From an uncultured Candidatus Saccharibacteria bacterium (GTDB taxonomy: Bacteria > Patescibacteriota > Saccharimonadia > Saccharimonadales > Saccharimonadaceae), in the NCBI GenBank assembly GCA_938041435.1, contig CALISR010000014.1, forward strand, positions 1 to 64,000: a stretch of DNA of 64,000 bases. Direction: 5' to 3'. The translations under genes were made by a program, and so were the position numbers. Under the pieces are notes generated by a model. The model did no database searches, was not told the DNA's origin, and worked only from the letters and a program-made list of their open reading frames with translations. This document shows positions 43,166 through 52,401 of the stretch, piece by piece (the first letter of the stretch is position 1; each line of letters starts with the position of its first letter).

Positions 43166-43197
43166 AAAACCGCATTACTATACAAATGCGGTTTTTT
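43166..43197. terminator. Terminator downstream of the 249-residue protein gene
   Basis: AAAACCGCATT (43166-43176) pairs with AATGCGGTTTT (43185-43195). T-rich sequence follows on both strands. Confidence 0.7.
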
Positions 43198-43218
43198 GTA
43201 TATCACTGGTAGCGAGTA

Positions 43219-43968
43219 TTAGTCGTGATTAAACTCAAGCCGCTTCAGCCGCTCATACTCATCGAATTGGTAGCTGACGCGGATACTTGTGCCAGTATCA
43301 TCGGTGACGCGGGCGTGGTGGACGCCATTGTCATCGTCGTTCATCTCGATACTCCAGCCTGGCATCAGCTCCACAAAGCCTTCCAGCGACCATGCAATGT
43401 CATCCACCTGTTGCAAATAGCGTGGCAGGCGTGAGTAGAAGTAGTCGAGCGTAATGGGCGGTATGGGCTCAGAGATATTCTCAAGCAAAAGCACTACACG
43501 GCGACCACCACGAATTGGTGAGCTGTAGTAGTAATAATCTGTGCCAAAGATAGTGACAGCAGCAAAGCCGATATCGTGCGCGACACTGGCGATCACAAGC
43601 TGCTGGTCTATATCGGATGGGAAGGTATATTCAACTTCTGGGCTAACGAGATCATTCTCTTTGTGCTCCAGACCATATTCGCGTACCTTGTGGGCGAGCT
43701 CGACGGCTTTGCCAAACTGTGCAAGCTCGTCCGCGTAGCCCCACATGAGGGTTGGTGGCTCGACGGCGATGGATGCAAGCAGGTGTGCCTTGGCTGTTAC
43801 CTTGCCTGTATCTGATACCATGGCGAAGTGTTGCTTGTTGAGATCAACCTCGTAGCGAGAAGAGTCGTATGACCCAACCTTGTCCTGAAACATCGTGTCC
43901 ATTAATTCTTGGCGGAGCGCGCTATAAATACAGTTACGCTGGCCCATTCGTCGAATACCGGTATGCAT
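43219..43968 (-). CDS. DUF6882-like protein
   Basis: This 249-residue protein probably belongs to the DUF6882 family of unknown function: an N-terminal ligand-like segment, then QHFAMVSDTG..., the conserved PPTLMWGYADELAQFGKAVELAHKV region (about 72-95, where relatives have a W-x-W-AN motif), and AHDIGFAAVTIFGTDYYYY. There is no membrane helix. A CTGGAGGTTTAT ribosome site supports the ATG at 43968. Family members are often found near secretion or toxin genes, but none is seen here. The assignment is by visual resemblance only. Confidence 0.6.
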   Translation of the reverse strand: MHTGIRRMGQRNCIYSALRQELMDTMFQDKVGSYDSSRYEVDLNKQHFAMVSDTGKVTAKAHLLASIAVEPPTLMWGYADELAQFGKAVELAHKVREYGLEHKENDLVSPEVEYTFPSDIDQQLVIASVAHDIGFAAVTIFGTDYYYYSSPIRGGRRVVLLLENISEPIPPITLDYFYSRLPRYLQQVDDIAWSLEGFVELMPGWSIEMNDDDNGVHHARVTDDTGTSIRVSYQFDEYERLKRLEFNHD

Positions 43969-44102
43969 ATAAACCTCCAGATTATGTTCTTGTATGCTTT
44001 TGTAATTGTAGCATAAGCAGGTGAATAATGTAGCATATTCTGGATAGTATAACTATTTTATGTCAATATAACAGAGGTAACACACTGCACTATAAAGCAA
44101 CC

Positions 44103-44131
44103 TTGACAGCACCATAGAAGATAGATACTAT
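44103..44131 (+). promoter_or_regulatory. Promoter of EXLDI gene
   Basis: TTGACA at 44103-44108 and TACTAT at 44126-44131 are spaced by 17 bases. Confidence 0.7.
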
Positions 44132-44140
44132 ATACGTATA
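44131..44140 (+). promoter_or_regulatory. Palindromic operator candidate
   Basis: TATACGTATA is a perfect 10-bp palindrome at the expected transcription start, with a related half-site ATACATA 6 bases downstream. It could be the autoregulatory site of the protein encoded next. Confidence 0.4.
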
Positions 44141-44164
44141 ACTATACATATAAGGAGGAGTATG

Positions 44165-44665
44165 ATGGCCAATAAAACAATATATTTTTCGCACAGCGAC
44201 GAACGCTATATTGAAGGGACTTTGCCTGGCCTTAGTATGAGTCTATCTGCGGCACTGATGGCGGGTTATCGTTTGTTAGTTGAGCGGCAGCAAGCAACAC
44301 ACGATGGTTTTCATGAAGTACAGCTGCGCGTTGGCAAGGATGGCGTGTATCAGCATAAGATTTTTATGGGTCGTAAAATATACAGGACAATAGCAAAGGA
44401 CAAAGCAGCTCTTCGCGAACAGCGAGTGTATCTTACGCAAAAGGGCCGTTATGTATACTATGAGCGCAATCACGCCGACTGGAACTATTGGCCTACGGGC
44501 ACGCAGCGTAGCACGCAAACCAACGATAATCCAGCGACGGTCAAACAATGGGGGCGAATGGAGGTTGTCGATACGATCGATGAGCTCGCGGCGTATATCC
44601 CAGAGCGCGCTGTGCAAAATTTGCAACAGAGCCTGGAGCAGCCAGTGGAGCATTTGGATATTTGA
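44165..44665 (+). CDS. EXLDI family protein
   Basis: The C-terminus EHLDI and the overall pattern identify the EXLDI family of small proteins, best known from Actinobacteria. The N-terminus (ANKTIYFSHSDE...MSLSAALMAGYRLLVE) resembles a ribbon-helix-helix DNA-binding segment, followed by EVQLRVGKDGVYQHKIFMGRK (residues 50-70) and a beta-rich middle (YLTQKGRYVYYER). The function is unknown, with a link to toxin-antitoxin-like regulators suspected. AAGGAGGAGTATG favours the ATG at 44165, seven to eight bases after the ribosome site, over 44162. It is followed by an EVE-domain pseudogene on the same strand. Confidence 0.72.
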   Translation: MANKTIYFSHSDERYIEGTLPGLSMSLSAALMAGYRLLVERQQATHDGFHEVQLRVGKDGVYQHKIFMGRKIYRTIAKDKAALREQRVYLTQKGRYVYYERNHADWNYWPTGTQRSTQTNDNPATVKQWGRMEVVDTIDELAAYIPERAVQNLQQSLEQPVEHLDI

Positions 44666-44793
44666 GATCTGAGACAAGGGGAGAAGCTTCGTATCTTTTG
44701 TATGCAGTAGGGTAGTGTTGATATACGACGAAAGAGAATATGGTTTGTAGCGCAAGTTTGTTACATGAGTAACGCAATCCAGAAGGAATCCTT

Positions 44794-45207
44794 GTGACAC
44801 GATATTGGCTCGGCGTGGCCTCGAAAGATCACGTCCAAATAGGAGTAGAGGGTGGCTTTTGTCAGCTCTGCTATGGCAAGAAAGTACCGCTGACCCGCAT
44901 GTAGCGTGGTGATTATATCTTATATTATTCGCCCAAGCAGGCTTTTCAATCCGCCGAGCCCTGTCAGGCCATCACCGCATGTGGTGTGGTAGCAGGTGAT
45001 GACGTATATCAGCACGAGATGTTCCCAGGGTTCATCCCATACCGACGAGATATTGCCTGGCACGTGCCAGTGCGTGAGGTATCAATTGCGGTGCTGCGCA
45101 CACTGCCTGGCTGGCACGATATCACGCCTAAGCTGCGCTTTGGCCATGTGGAACTGCCTGAGGAGCTGTTTCGGGCGATGTATGAATATATGATGACTAC
45201 TGCGTAG
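44794..45207 (+). pseudogene. EVE domain protein interrupted by an in-frame amber codon
   Basis: A 138-codon frame starts at GTG 44794 after AGAAGGAATCC and continues to TAG 45205-45207 with a single in-frame TAG at 44902-44904. Around the interruption the sequence reads RYWLGVASKDH, VEGGFCQLCYGKK, TRM-stop-RGDYILYYSPK, then DVYQHEMFPGFIPYRRDI, which is continuous with EVE (PUA-like) proteins that bind modified bases. Relatives have lysine at the stop position, one base away (AAG to TAG). TAG ends leuS and other intact genes, so recoding is unlikely. The decay looks recent, because no other lesion is seen. Confidence 0.8.
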
Positions 45208-45274
45208 TATCATATACTCCATCTCCGAGAAGAGTAGCACAGCTTTACCTCGAGATGGTATACTATAACCCAGT

Positions 45275-47851
45275 ATGAAAGTCAGCCTTAATGTTATAAA
45301 ACAACTTATTAACTTTGAATTGCCGCCAGTGGATGAGCTGATGCAGCTCATCAATCGGCAGCTCGGTAAGGTAGACCGAGTAGAGAACCTGGCCGAGCGT
45401 TACCGCGGTGCGTGCGTGGTGCGGGTGGTGGAGTGTGCGAAGCACCCCAATGCCGACCGCCTGAGCGTGACCAAAATTGATGACGGCATGGCCGTGCCCG
45501 ATGTGCCGCGCGATGAAAACGGCCTGGTGCAGGTGGTGTGCGGTGCGCCCAATGTGCAGGCTGGTATGTGGGCCGTGTGGCTGCCGCCTGCAAGCACGGT
45601 GCCGGCCAGTATCCTTGAGGGCGAGCCCTTTACGCTTGACGCCCGCAAGCTCCGTGGGGTGCTGAGCCAGGGCATGCTGGCCGCGGCTGATGAGCTGGCA
45701 ATTGGCACCGACCACGAGGGGATCGTGGCGCTAACGCCGCGCGACCTGCCAGCGGGTAAGACGCTGCAACCAGGGGCTGACTTTGCCGCGCTGTTTGGCC
45801 TGGATGACTATGTGCTTGATATCGAGAACAAGATGTTTACCCACCGGCCAGATTGCTTTGGCCAGCTAGGCGTAGCGCGCGAGATTGCCGGCATCCTCCA
45901 GCAACCATTTACCAGCCCTACGTGGTATAACCTGGAGCAGGTATTTGGCGATGGTGATAGTGTGCCACTCGCGGTTTCGAACGATATTCCGCAGCTTGTG
46001 CCACGCTTTATGGCGGTGGCGATCCGCGGCGTGCAGGTCACGCCCAGCCCGTTTTGGCTGCAGTGCCAACTGGTGGCGATGGGGGCAAAGCCCATCAATA
46101 ACATTGTGGATGCAACCAATTATGTGATGCTAATGACGGCCCAGCCAACCCATGCTTATGATTACGATACGCTCCAGGGCGGGCAGCTTGGCGTGCGTAT
46201 GGCGCGGCAGGGCGAAACGCTGGTGCTACTCAGTGGTAAGACGATTGAGCTGACGCCAGATGATATAGTAATTGCCGACGGGCAAGGCCCGGTGGCCCTC
46301 GGCGGTATTATGGGCGGCAGCCGCACTGAAGTATCGGCTACAACCACGACGATTGTACTGGAGTGTGCCACCTTTGATATGTACGCAGTGCGCAAAATGG
46401 CCATGCGCCACGGTGTATTTACTGATGCACTGGCCCGCTTTAACAAAGGTCAGTCGCCCCTGCAAAACCCAGCTGTGCTGAACCGGCTGATCGGTATGGT
46501 GGGCGGTGAGCAGGCGAGCCACGTAGCGGATAGTAAGCCATTTACGAGTGAACATGGTGGGATTCTTGATGATTATTTTGCAGGGAAGTACGAGCCCGCA
46601 ACCATAGACATAACGAGTCGATTTATTAATCAGCGGCTTGGTTCTCATCTTGCCGAAAATGACATCTGTACTTTACTCAATAACGTTGAAATCCACAGTC
46701 ATGGCCCAGAGAATGAACTCGGCTATATCTGCCTGCAAGTGCCTTTCTGGCGGACAGACCTGGAAACCAAAGAGGATATTGTTGAGGAAATTGGTCGGCT
46801 GCACGGCTTTGATACTGTGCCGCGCCAGCTGCCCATGCGCCGTATTCAGCCAGCGCGCAAGAACCCCCGCCGTGAGCTCAAGCGCGTCGTGCGCGAGGCA
46901 CTGGCCAGGGCGGGTGCCAACGAAGTGCTGAGCTACAGCTTTGTGCACGAGCGTGTGCTCAAGAGTGCAGGCCAGGACCCAGCCCAGGCCTTTCGGCTGT
47001 CGAATGCCCTCAGCCCAGACCTCCAGTACTACCGCCTGAGTGTGCTGCCGAGTTTGCTCGATAAAGTCCACGCTAATATCAAGGCAGGGCACAGCGAATT
47101 TATGTTGTTCGAAATTGGCAAGGGCCACACCAAAGCACGGACGGGCGAGGACGGCCTGCCAGCTGAACAATCACTGATCGATCTTGTGTATAGCAGCAAA
47201 AAGCCACAGGCTGGCGCCGCCTTTTACCGGGTGCGGGCAGTGCTGGACCAGCTGGCGCGTGATAGCGGTCTGACTCTCGTGTATACGCCAGTCACGGCAG
47301 CTCAAGATGATCCAGTATATGCGCCTTTTGACATCAATCGCGCAGCCCACGTTTGGGCGGAGTGTAGTGGCGCAGCTGGTGGCAAGGCAGAGCGAACGCT
47401 CATTGGTGTGGTTGGAGAGCTGCGCCCGGCGGTAGTGAAGCACTTCAAGCTCCCTGATTATACTGCAGCGGCATCACTTCACCTTGATGTGATGGAGCAG
47501 GTATGGCGTGATACGGTGGTGCACTACCAGCCAATGAGTCGCTACCCTACCACCGCCCGCGATATCTCGATCCAAACAAGTACAGCGATTACCTATGATG
47601 AACTCATGCAAGCAGTCTTAAGCGCTATGACTCGAGCTAGCGAAACATGCCCAGATATAACGATCCGCGATCTCACGCCGCTGAGTATTTACAAAGCAAC
47701 CCCTGATGCATCACATCAAACCACCACATTTCGCCTAACGCTATCGAGTAGCCGAGCAACGCTGAGTGCTGAGCGTGTCCGTTCGATCATCCGGACAGTG
47801 TTTGCACCCGAGCAGCATGTGCTGTTTCAGGGTGTGGACTTTGGTGAATGA
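45275..47851 (+). CDS. pheT: Phenylalanine--tRNA ligase beta subunit
   Basis: PheT forms the alpha2-beta2 enzyme with PheS, binds tRNA-Phe and edits mischarged tyrosine. The 858 residues include the EMAP/OB-like N-terminal tRNA-binding domain (CAKHPNADRLSVTKID), the B3/B4 editing domain (GAKPINNIVDATNYVM, then THAYDYDTL), B5 with EIGRLHGFDTVP, and the C-terminal ferredoxin-like anticodon domain. It is a single-gene unit, 8 kb from pheS and on the opposite strand. Its stop overlaps the converging ThrE-like gene by 25 bases. TATACT ends ten bases before the ATG, and no ribosome site is present. Confidence 0.96.
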   Translation: MKVSLNVIKQLINFELPPVDELMQLINRQLGKVDRVENLAERYRGACVVRVVECAKHPNADRLSVTKIDDGMAVPDVPRDENGLVQVVCGAPNVQAGMWAVWLPPASTVPASILEGEPFTLDARKLRGVLSQGMLAAADELAIGTDHEGIVALTPRDLPAGKTLQPGADFAALFGLDDYVLDIENKMFTHRPDCFGQLGVAREIAGILQQPFTSPTWYNLEQVFGDGDSVPLAVSNDIPQLVPRFMAVAIRGVQVTPSPFWLQCQLVAMGAKPINNIVDATNYVMLMTAQPTHAYDYDTLQGGQLGVRMARQGETLVLLSGKTIELTPDDIVIADGQGPVALGGIMGGSRTEVSATTTTIVLECATFDMYAVRKMAMRHGVFTDALARFNKGQSPLQNPAVLNRLIGMVGGEQASHVADSKPFTSEHGGILDDYFAGKYEPATIDITSRFINQRLGSHLAENDICTLLNNVEIHSHGPENELGYICLQVPFWRTDLETKEDIVEEIGRLHGFDTVPRQLPMRRIQPARKNPRRELKRVVREALARAGANEVLSYSFVHERVLKSAGQDPAQAFRLSNALSPDLQYYRLSVLPSLLDKVHANIKAGHSEFMLFEIGKGHTKARTGEDGLPAEQSLIDLVYSSKKPQAGAAFYRVRAVLDQLARDSGLTLVYTPVTAAQDDPVYAPFDINRAAHVWAECSGAAGGKAERTLIGVVGELRPAVVKHFKLPDYTAAASLHLDVMEQVWRDTVVHYQPMSRYPTTARDISIQTSTAITYDELMQAVLSAMTRASETCPDITIRDLTPLSIYKATPDASHQTTTFRLTLSSSRATLSAERVRSIIRTVFAPEQHVLFQGVDFGE

Positions 47852-49245
47852 GGTTGATGCAGGCGACGCTGCGGTAGGCGATTGCGCAGGCGGAGGAAAC
47901 TCCGCCGCGTGGGCCGACCAATCAGCACGCCAAATGACGCACCAGCCGCAATGGCAATAGCGATGAGGACAGCACGCACTAGCAGACCTGCCTCGCTTGA
48001 GCCGGTCGTCACGACACCCATGAGCCCATTGTAGAGCGTGACGCCTGGCACAAGTGGAACGATTCCGGCATTGACGATGGCAAGGCTGGGCATATGCCAC
48101 AAGCGGGAAGCGGTTGTCGCAATAAAGCCAATTACCAAACCCGCTGCCGCACTGGCCGCAATAGCAGACATGCTCCAGCCAGTAATGGCAAGGTATATAT
48201 CATAGCCAAGCATGCCAGTTGCACCAGCTAGGATGATGCCGACCGGCTGAGTGTGGTTGCCCAGAGCAAAGGTGGCCGCAATAGCAGCTGCTCCAATATA
48301 CTGATACATCGTGCCGGTCAGCTGCAACTGATCGGGTGTGGCAACAAATTCAATCCCAAAGCGCCGCGCTGTATACAGGCCAATCATCACACCGATCACC
48401 ACGCCCATTGTCATCATTGCCACTTTGAGTAGTCGACCTGTCGCCGTCACGTAATATTCGTCGATTGCATCCTGGAAAGCACCAACGATCATCATCCCTG
48501 CCACCAAGAGCACGATACCGCTAACGGTTATGATGGTTGGGTTGATGATACCAAGAACATCGAGATAATGGTTGGTGGCAAGCCATGTGATGATGGTTGC
48601 AACCAATGTAATAACGCTTGCCGCGATGATTTGAGTAAAGAACACAGGAAGAGCAATGCGATTTAAGCGGCCTAGCAGCCACATAATCGTCACACCCATC
48701 ACAAAGGTGGCAAAAATCACAGGTAGCGACGCTGTATAGAGCAAGGCCGAGCCAGCACTGAGTCCACCACCTGCCAGATAAATTACCCAAGGTGGATAGC
48801 GTCGTGGCTTGGCAAGGATAGCATCGAGCTCGCGCTCGGCAGCATCGAGAGTGAGCGCTCCCTCGGCAATAGTAGCGGCCAGGGTCTGGAGGCATTGCAT
48901 ATGTTGGTAGTTGATCTCGCGTGGTGGGATGGTGCGCAGAAGCGTCAGTGGTTCGTAATCGTTACCTCGATCTTGCGATAAAATAAGCTGCGACGAAATA
49001 ACGTCGATATGTACTTTGCGGGTACAGTAGGTGTCCGTAATACTGAGCGCCATATGAACGACATTTTGGGCTGGTGTCCCCATTGAAATAAGCTGGTCAG
49101 CAATGCTCATTGCTAGGCGCAGAGCACGCATATTGGGTGTGAGGGCACCATCAAGTTTCTCGACTGGTGCTGATTGCAGCGCGGTCGTACCGCCAATAGC
49201 CAGGCGGGCAAGCAGAGGTGAAAATAAGGTGTGGAGACGGTTCAT
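47827..49245 (-). CDS. Threonine/serine exporter family protein (ThrE-like)
   Basis: This 472-residue protein is a fusion of the two domains that are separate as YjjP and YjjB in E. coli: an N-terminal cytoplasmic region (to about 145, with SIADQLISMGTPAQNV), five helices, then a second bundle with AAAGLVIGFIA and PGVTLYNGLM. It probably exports amino acids or dicarboxylates with the proton gradient. A basic tail ends the protein. TATACT at 49259-49254 (minus strand) lies eight bases before the ATG. Confidence 0.9.
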   Translation of the reverse strand: MNRLHTLFSPLLARLAIGGTTALQSAPVEKLDGALTPNMRALRLAMSIADQLISMGTPAQNVVHMALSITDTYCTRKVHIDVISSQLILSQDRGNDYEPLTLLRTIPPREINYQHMQCLQTLAATIAEGALTLDAAERELDAILAKPRRYPPWVIYLAGGGLSAGSALLYTASLPVIFATFVMGVTIMWLLGRLNRIALPVFFTQIIAASVITLVATIITWLATNHYLDVLGIINPTIITVSGIVLLVAGMMIVGAFQDAIDEYYVTATGRLLKVAMMTMGVVIGVMIGLYTARRFGIEFVATPDQLQLTGTMYQYIGAAAIAATFALGNHTQPVGIILAGATGMLGYDIYLAITGWSMSAIAASAAAGLVIGFIATTASRLWHMPSLAIVNAGIVPLVPGVTLYNGLMGVVTTGSSEAGLLVRAVLIAIAIAAGASFGVLIGRPTRRSFLRLRNRLPQRRLHQPHSPKSTP

Positions 49246-49259
49246 CGCTTTTTAGTATA
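49246..49259 (-). promoter_or_regulatory. -10 box close to thrE-like start
   Basis: TATACT (49259-49254, minus strand) is followed by AAAAAGCG and the ATG at 49245. Confidence 0.5.
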
Positions 49260-49474
49260 CTGAGAAAAATCGTCATTGCAAGAGGCGTGTTGGCCGATGG
49301 TTGTTCGCGTGGTGTTTCTGCGCAGCGCAAGGTGATGGTGAGTAATAGTGCTGGCAAAATAACTGCAGCGCAAACGAACCAGCATTTATCGATGTGACCT
49401 CTGTTATCTAGCAGTCATACTGGCAAGTGTGCTATACTGGGCAAGATAGATTAGTCGATGAAATAAGAGGAGTT

Positions 49475-50164
49475 ATGGCAACAACCAAGACACAACGCTG
49501 GATTATTATTGTTATTTTGGTCGCGACGGTTGTCGGGACGCTGGGGTCATTTGCGGCAATGATTCTTGCCTCGGAGAATTACAAAAATGACCAAGCCAAA
49601 GCGCAAAAGGCGCAGGAAAAATACCAGAAACTCATGAAGGACTACCAAGCTAAGACAGCTGCTCAAGCCCAAGAGCTGTCAAACAAATATTACCCGACCT
49701 TTAGCCAATATACGAGCCGAGTTGGTGAGTTTGATCGGGATAGCGTGAAGGAGCTCTCTAGCGAAGATCTGGTGGTTGGCGATGGTGAGGAGATCAAGGA
49801 CAATACGGCATTTGCGGCCTACTACATTGGCTGGAACCCAAAAGGCAAGGTATTTGACCAATCTATCAAAGACGGTAAGCTTGATGCACCATTTGCCGTT
49901 GAGAGTGGGCTCAAGAGTGCGGGTGTTATTACTGGTTGGAAAGAAGGCATCAAGGGGATGCGCCTTGGTGGAGTGCGTGAGCTAACCATCCCTTCCGACA
50001 AAGCATACGGTGAGAAAGGCCAAGGCAATGACATTCCTGCCAATACACCACTGAAGTTTGTCGTGATGGCAGTGCCAAAGCCAGCTACGATCGATACTTC
50101 AGAACTATTGAAGGCATACCAAGAAGGCCAAGGAGGGGGCAACTATGGACAACACTACCAATAA
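49475..50164 (+). CDS. Membrane-anchored FKBP-type peptidyl-prolyl isomerase
   Basis: It catalyses proline cis-trans isomerisation during folding of exported proteins. The 229-residue protein has an N-terminal membrane helix (about 10-30), a coiled coil rich in Ala, Lys and Gln (36-70) and an FKBP domain (about 90-205: GKVFDQS, VITGWKEGIKGMRLGGVRELTIP, YGEKGQGNDIPANTPL). The domain is slightly divergent in its first strands. AAGAGGAGTT fixes the ATG at 49475; the earlier start at 49427 lies upstream of the ribosome site. It overlaps trxB by 20 bases, pairing two folding-related genes. Confidence 0.92.
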   Translation: MATTKTQRWIIIVILVATVVGTLGSFAAMILASENYKNDQAKAQKAQEKYQKLMKDYQAKTAAQAQELSNKYYPTFSQYTSRVGEFDRDSVKELSSEDLVVGDGEEIKDNTAFAAYYIGWNPKGKVFDQSIKDGKLDAPFAVESGLKSAGVITGWKEGIKGMRLGGVRELTIPSDKAYGEKGQGNDIPANTPLKFVVMAVPKPATIDTSELLKAYQEGQGGGNYGQHYQ

Positions 50165-51110
50165 CAATAAACCAACCCAGACACCAGTCTACGACGTTGT
50201 CATGATTGGCGCGGGGCCAAGCGCTCTGGCTGCCGCGGTATATACGACGCGTGAGAACCTGCAGACGGTATTGTATGAAAAAGCAGTGATTGGTGGCCTC
50301 GCAGCGATTACCGATAAAATCGATAACTACCCAGGTTTTGCTGACGGCGTAGCAGGCCTCGACCTCGCCGAGCAGCTCCAGCGCCAGGCAGAGCGCTTTG
50401 GGGCGCAGATTGAGCTGGGTGAGGTGTCGAGCCTCCGCAAAGATGGCAATGATACGATTGTGACAGTTGATGGGCAGGATGTGCGTGCCCATGCGGTGTT
50501 GATTGCCACTGGTAGTGCATATAACAAGCTTGGTATCCCTGGCGAAGATGCATTGTATGGTCGCGGCGTACACTACTGTGCCACCTGCGACGGTGCGTTT
50601 TATAAAGGCAAGCGATTGGTGGTGATCGGTGGCGGCAACTCTGGCTTGCAAGAGGCGATGTTCTTGACTCGCTTTGCAGAGCATATTGACCTCCTGGTGC
50701 GGAGCACAATCAAAGCGAGTGAGATCCTCCAGACCGACCTGCAGCCCTTTATCGAGCGAGGACAAATTAGCGTTCATCTTCATACCGAATCGACCGAAAT
50801 TATAGCAGAGGACGGCAAAGTGACTGGTGTTGCAGCTATCAGTAATGGCCAGCCAACTACCTTCGCCTGTGATGGGGTGTTTGTCTTTGTTGGTCTTAAG
50901 CCAAACACGGGCTTTTTGCAGGGTACGCCCGTCCAGCTCGATGAGCGGGGGTTGATTATCACCAATGAACATCTTGAGACGACAATGCCTGGTGTCTTTG
51001 CCAGTGGTGATGTACGTAGTGGCGCAACGATGCAGATTGCTACAGCGGTGGGCGAAGGCGCGACGGCTGCTTTGAGTATCCGTGAGTATATTCAGCAACA
51101 CAAAGCATAG
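50145..51110 (+). CDS. trxB: Thioredoxin reductase
   Basis: This flavoenzyme transfers electrons from NADPH to thioredoxin. FAD is bound at GAGPSALAAAVYTTRE (residues 22-37), the redox pair is in HYCATCDGAF (Cys-Ala-Thr-Cys), and the NADPH site GGGNSGLQEAMFLT follows; the C-terminal FAD motif is GVFASGDVR. The 321-residue length is typical. It overlaps the FKBP gene, with AAGGAGGGGGC as internal ribosome site. No thioredoxin gene is in view. Confidence 0.95.
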   Translation: MDNTTNNNKPTQTPVYDVVMIGAGPSALAAAVYTTRENLQTVLYEKAVIGGLAAITDKIDNYPGFADGVAGLDLAEQLQRQAERFGAQIELGEVSSLRKDGNDTIVTVDGQDVRAHAVLIATGSAYNKLGIPGEDALYGRGVHYCATCDGAFYKGKRLVVIGGGNSGLQEAMFLTRFAEHIDLLVRSTIKASEILQTDLQPFIERGQISVHLHTESTEIIAEDGKVTGVAAISNGQPTTFACDGVFVFVGLKPNTGFLQGTPVQLDERGLIITNEHLETTMPGVFASGDVRSGATMQIATAVGEGATAALSIREYIQQHKA

Positions 51111-51192
51111 AATAGATAGTGCTAGTGTGGGGTGGCTAAGAGCCTAAATCTCAAAACTTAGCTCTTCGGTGTTACCCCCTTCTATCTAACAA

Positions 51193-51227
51193 AGTAAAAA
51201 ATCAGTCGTAATGGCTGATTTTTTACT
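51193..51227 (+). terminator. Intrinsic terminator of trxB
   Basis: AGTAAAAAATCAG (51193-51205) pairs perfectly with CTGATTTTTTACT (51215-51227). The T tract lies within the 3' arm. Confidence 0.75.
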
Positions 51228-51561
51228 AGTGTGAAGACGAAGTCGATACGCCTAGAGAGGTATTTGATCATATAGAGTGCTCTTATTGAATAGAGCAGCA
51301 ATATTTTGACTTCTGTATAATCTTGTCAACTGCATTGAAGGGCTACCGTCTGCTCTTTTTGGTCGCCTTTTTCTATTAAAGCCTCTAAGCGCTTACCCAA
51401 TTATTGTTCCTTTGTATCAAAGTGGATAGTAGTAGTATTCGTCCACAGAAAGGAACGGAGAAATCTCGCATCACCCAAGTGAGGCATTAGTTGGATTCAG
51501 ACAATATTCCTCATCTCGCACGACAGGCATACTGTGTTTTATCAGATAGCTTCATATATTA
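51228..51561. other. Spacer without recognisable gene
   Basis: These 330 bases hold no open frame of note, no RNA gene and no second terminator that I can see. They separate trxB from the converging GDPD gene. Confidence 0.5.
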
Positions 51562-52254
51562 TTAACTAAAGCGCTGTAGTTCAGCAAGAAACTTATCTGG
51601 ATAGTTGGTAACGATGCCGTCGATGCCGCGCTCGGCAAGCTGCTGCAGGGCACCTGGGCGATTGACCGTATAGACGTAGGTAAAGAGATTCGACCGGCGT
51701 GCAATCTCTATCGCCAATGGATGTGCATACAAGCGATGAAACCCTACTGCAGTGAAGTCGAGCTTGCGCTGGTAGGCCAAAAATGCAAAGGGATTATTGC
51801 GGTGAAGTAGGGCGAGGTTGGCTTGAGGCGCAAGCTGCCGAAATTGCCGAAGCTCGCGTACGGAGAATGACGAGAGTAGTACATTATCCCAATCATCTGG
51901 CGATGTGACGTAGCGAGTGAGGAGCTGATACGTTGGCTCGGCGCTACCGTGCCCTTTGAGCTCAATATTGAGTAACACAACGCCAAAAAAACGGTCTAGC
52001 ACTGCGAGGAGCGATGGAATAGGCTGCTCACTGGTGAGGGCCTGCAACTCGGTGTACGTCAGATGGCTAATTGATTCATTTCGGTGGTGGGTACGGAGCA
52101 GGCGATTATCATGTGCAATCACAGGAATACCATCGCGCGTCAATCGCACATCTAGCTCAAGCATATCTACGCCCGCCGCGACACCCGCTGCCATAGCGTC
52201 GATAGTGTTCTCTGGTGCGAGTCCAGCCGCACCGCGATGACCAATGATTAACAT
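51562..52254 (-). CDS. Glycerophosphodiester phosphodiesterase
   Basis: It cleaves glycerophosphodiesters to glycerol-3-phosphate and an alcohol. The 230-residue protein has the family motifs HRGAAGLAPENTIDA with the catalytic His, ELDVRLTRDGIPVIAHD with metal ligands, and LLNIELKGHG. No signal peptide is present, so it is cytoplasmic, suited to recycling host or own lipid head groups. TATAAT at 52269-52264 (minus strand) lies nine bases before the ATG. Confidence 0.93.
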   Translation of the reverse strand: MLIIGHRGAAGLAPENTIDAMAAGVAAGVDMLELDVRLTRDGIPVIAHDNRLLRTHHRNESISHLTYTELQALTSEQPIPSLLAVLDRFFGVVLLNIELKGHGSAEPTYQLLTRYVTSPDDWDNVLLSSFSVRELRQFRQLAPQANLALLHRNNPFAFLAYQRKLDFTAVGFHRLYAHPLAIEIARRSNLFTYVYTVNRPGALQQLAERGIDGIVTNYPDKFLAELQRFS

Positions 52255-52269
52255 GCTAGCAGTATTATA
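52255..52269 (-). promoter_or_regulatory. -10 box close to GDPD gene start
   Basis: A perfect TATAAT (52269-52264, minus strand) stands nine bases from the ATG at 52254. Confidence 0.5.
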
Positions 52270-52401
52270 CCATCAAATGGGTTGGTGATGAGAATGATGT
52301 ATCTGCAGAGCAAGGTTGCACTGCCAGCGCATCTTCTTTTGCCATTACCGAACAGATTTTGCTAAAATAAAACAGATAGCAACAGAAAGGAGCTAATACA
52401 A

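Noticed and set aside
44902..44904. TAG read as an amino acid (code change)
   Set aside because: TAG ends leuS and several other intact, conserved genes in this window, and no gene here needs TAG or TGA as sense.
50085..51101. A 338-codon frame on the minus strand opposite trxB
   Set aside because: It is the antisense shadow of a well-conserved gene, caused by codon bias. The same applies to long minus-strand frames opposite rpe-adjacent, typA (3632-4360), leuS (17954-18796), uvrB and the 1728-2327 frame.
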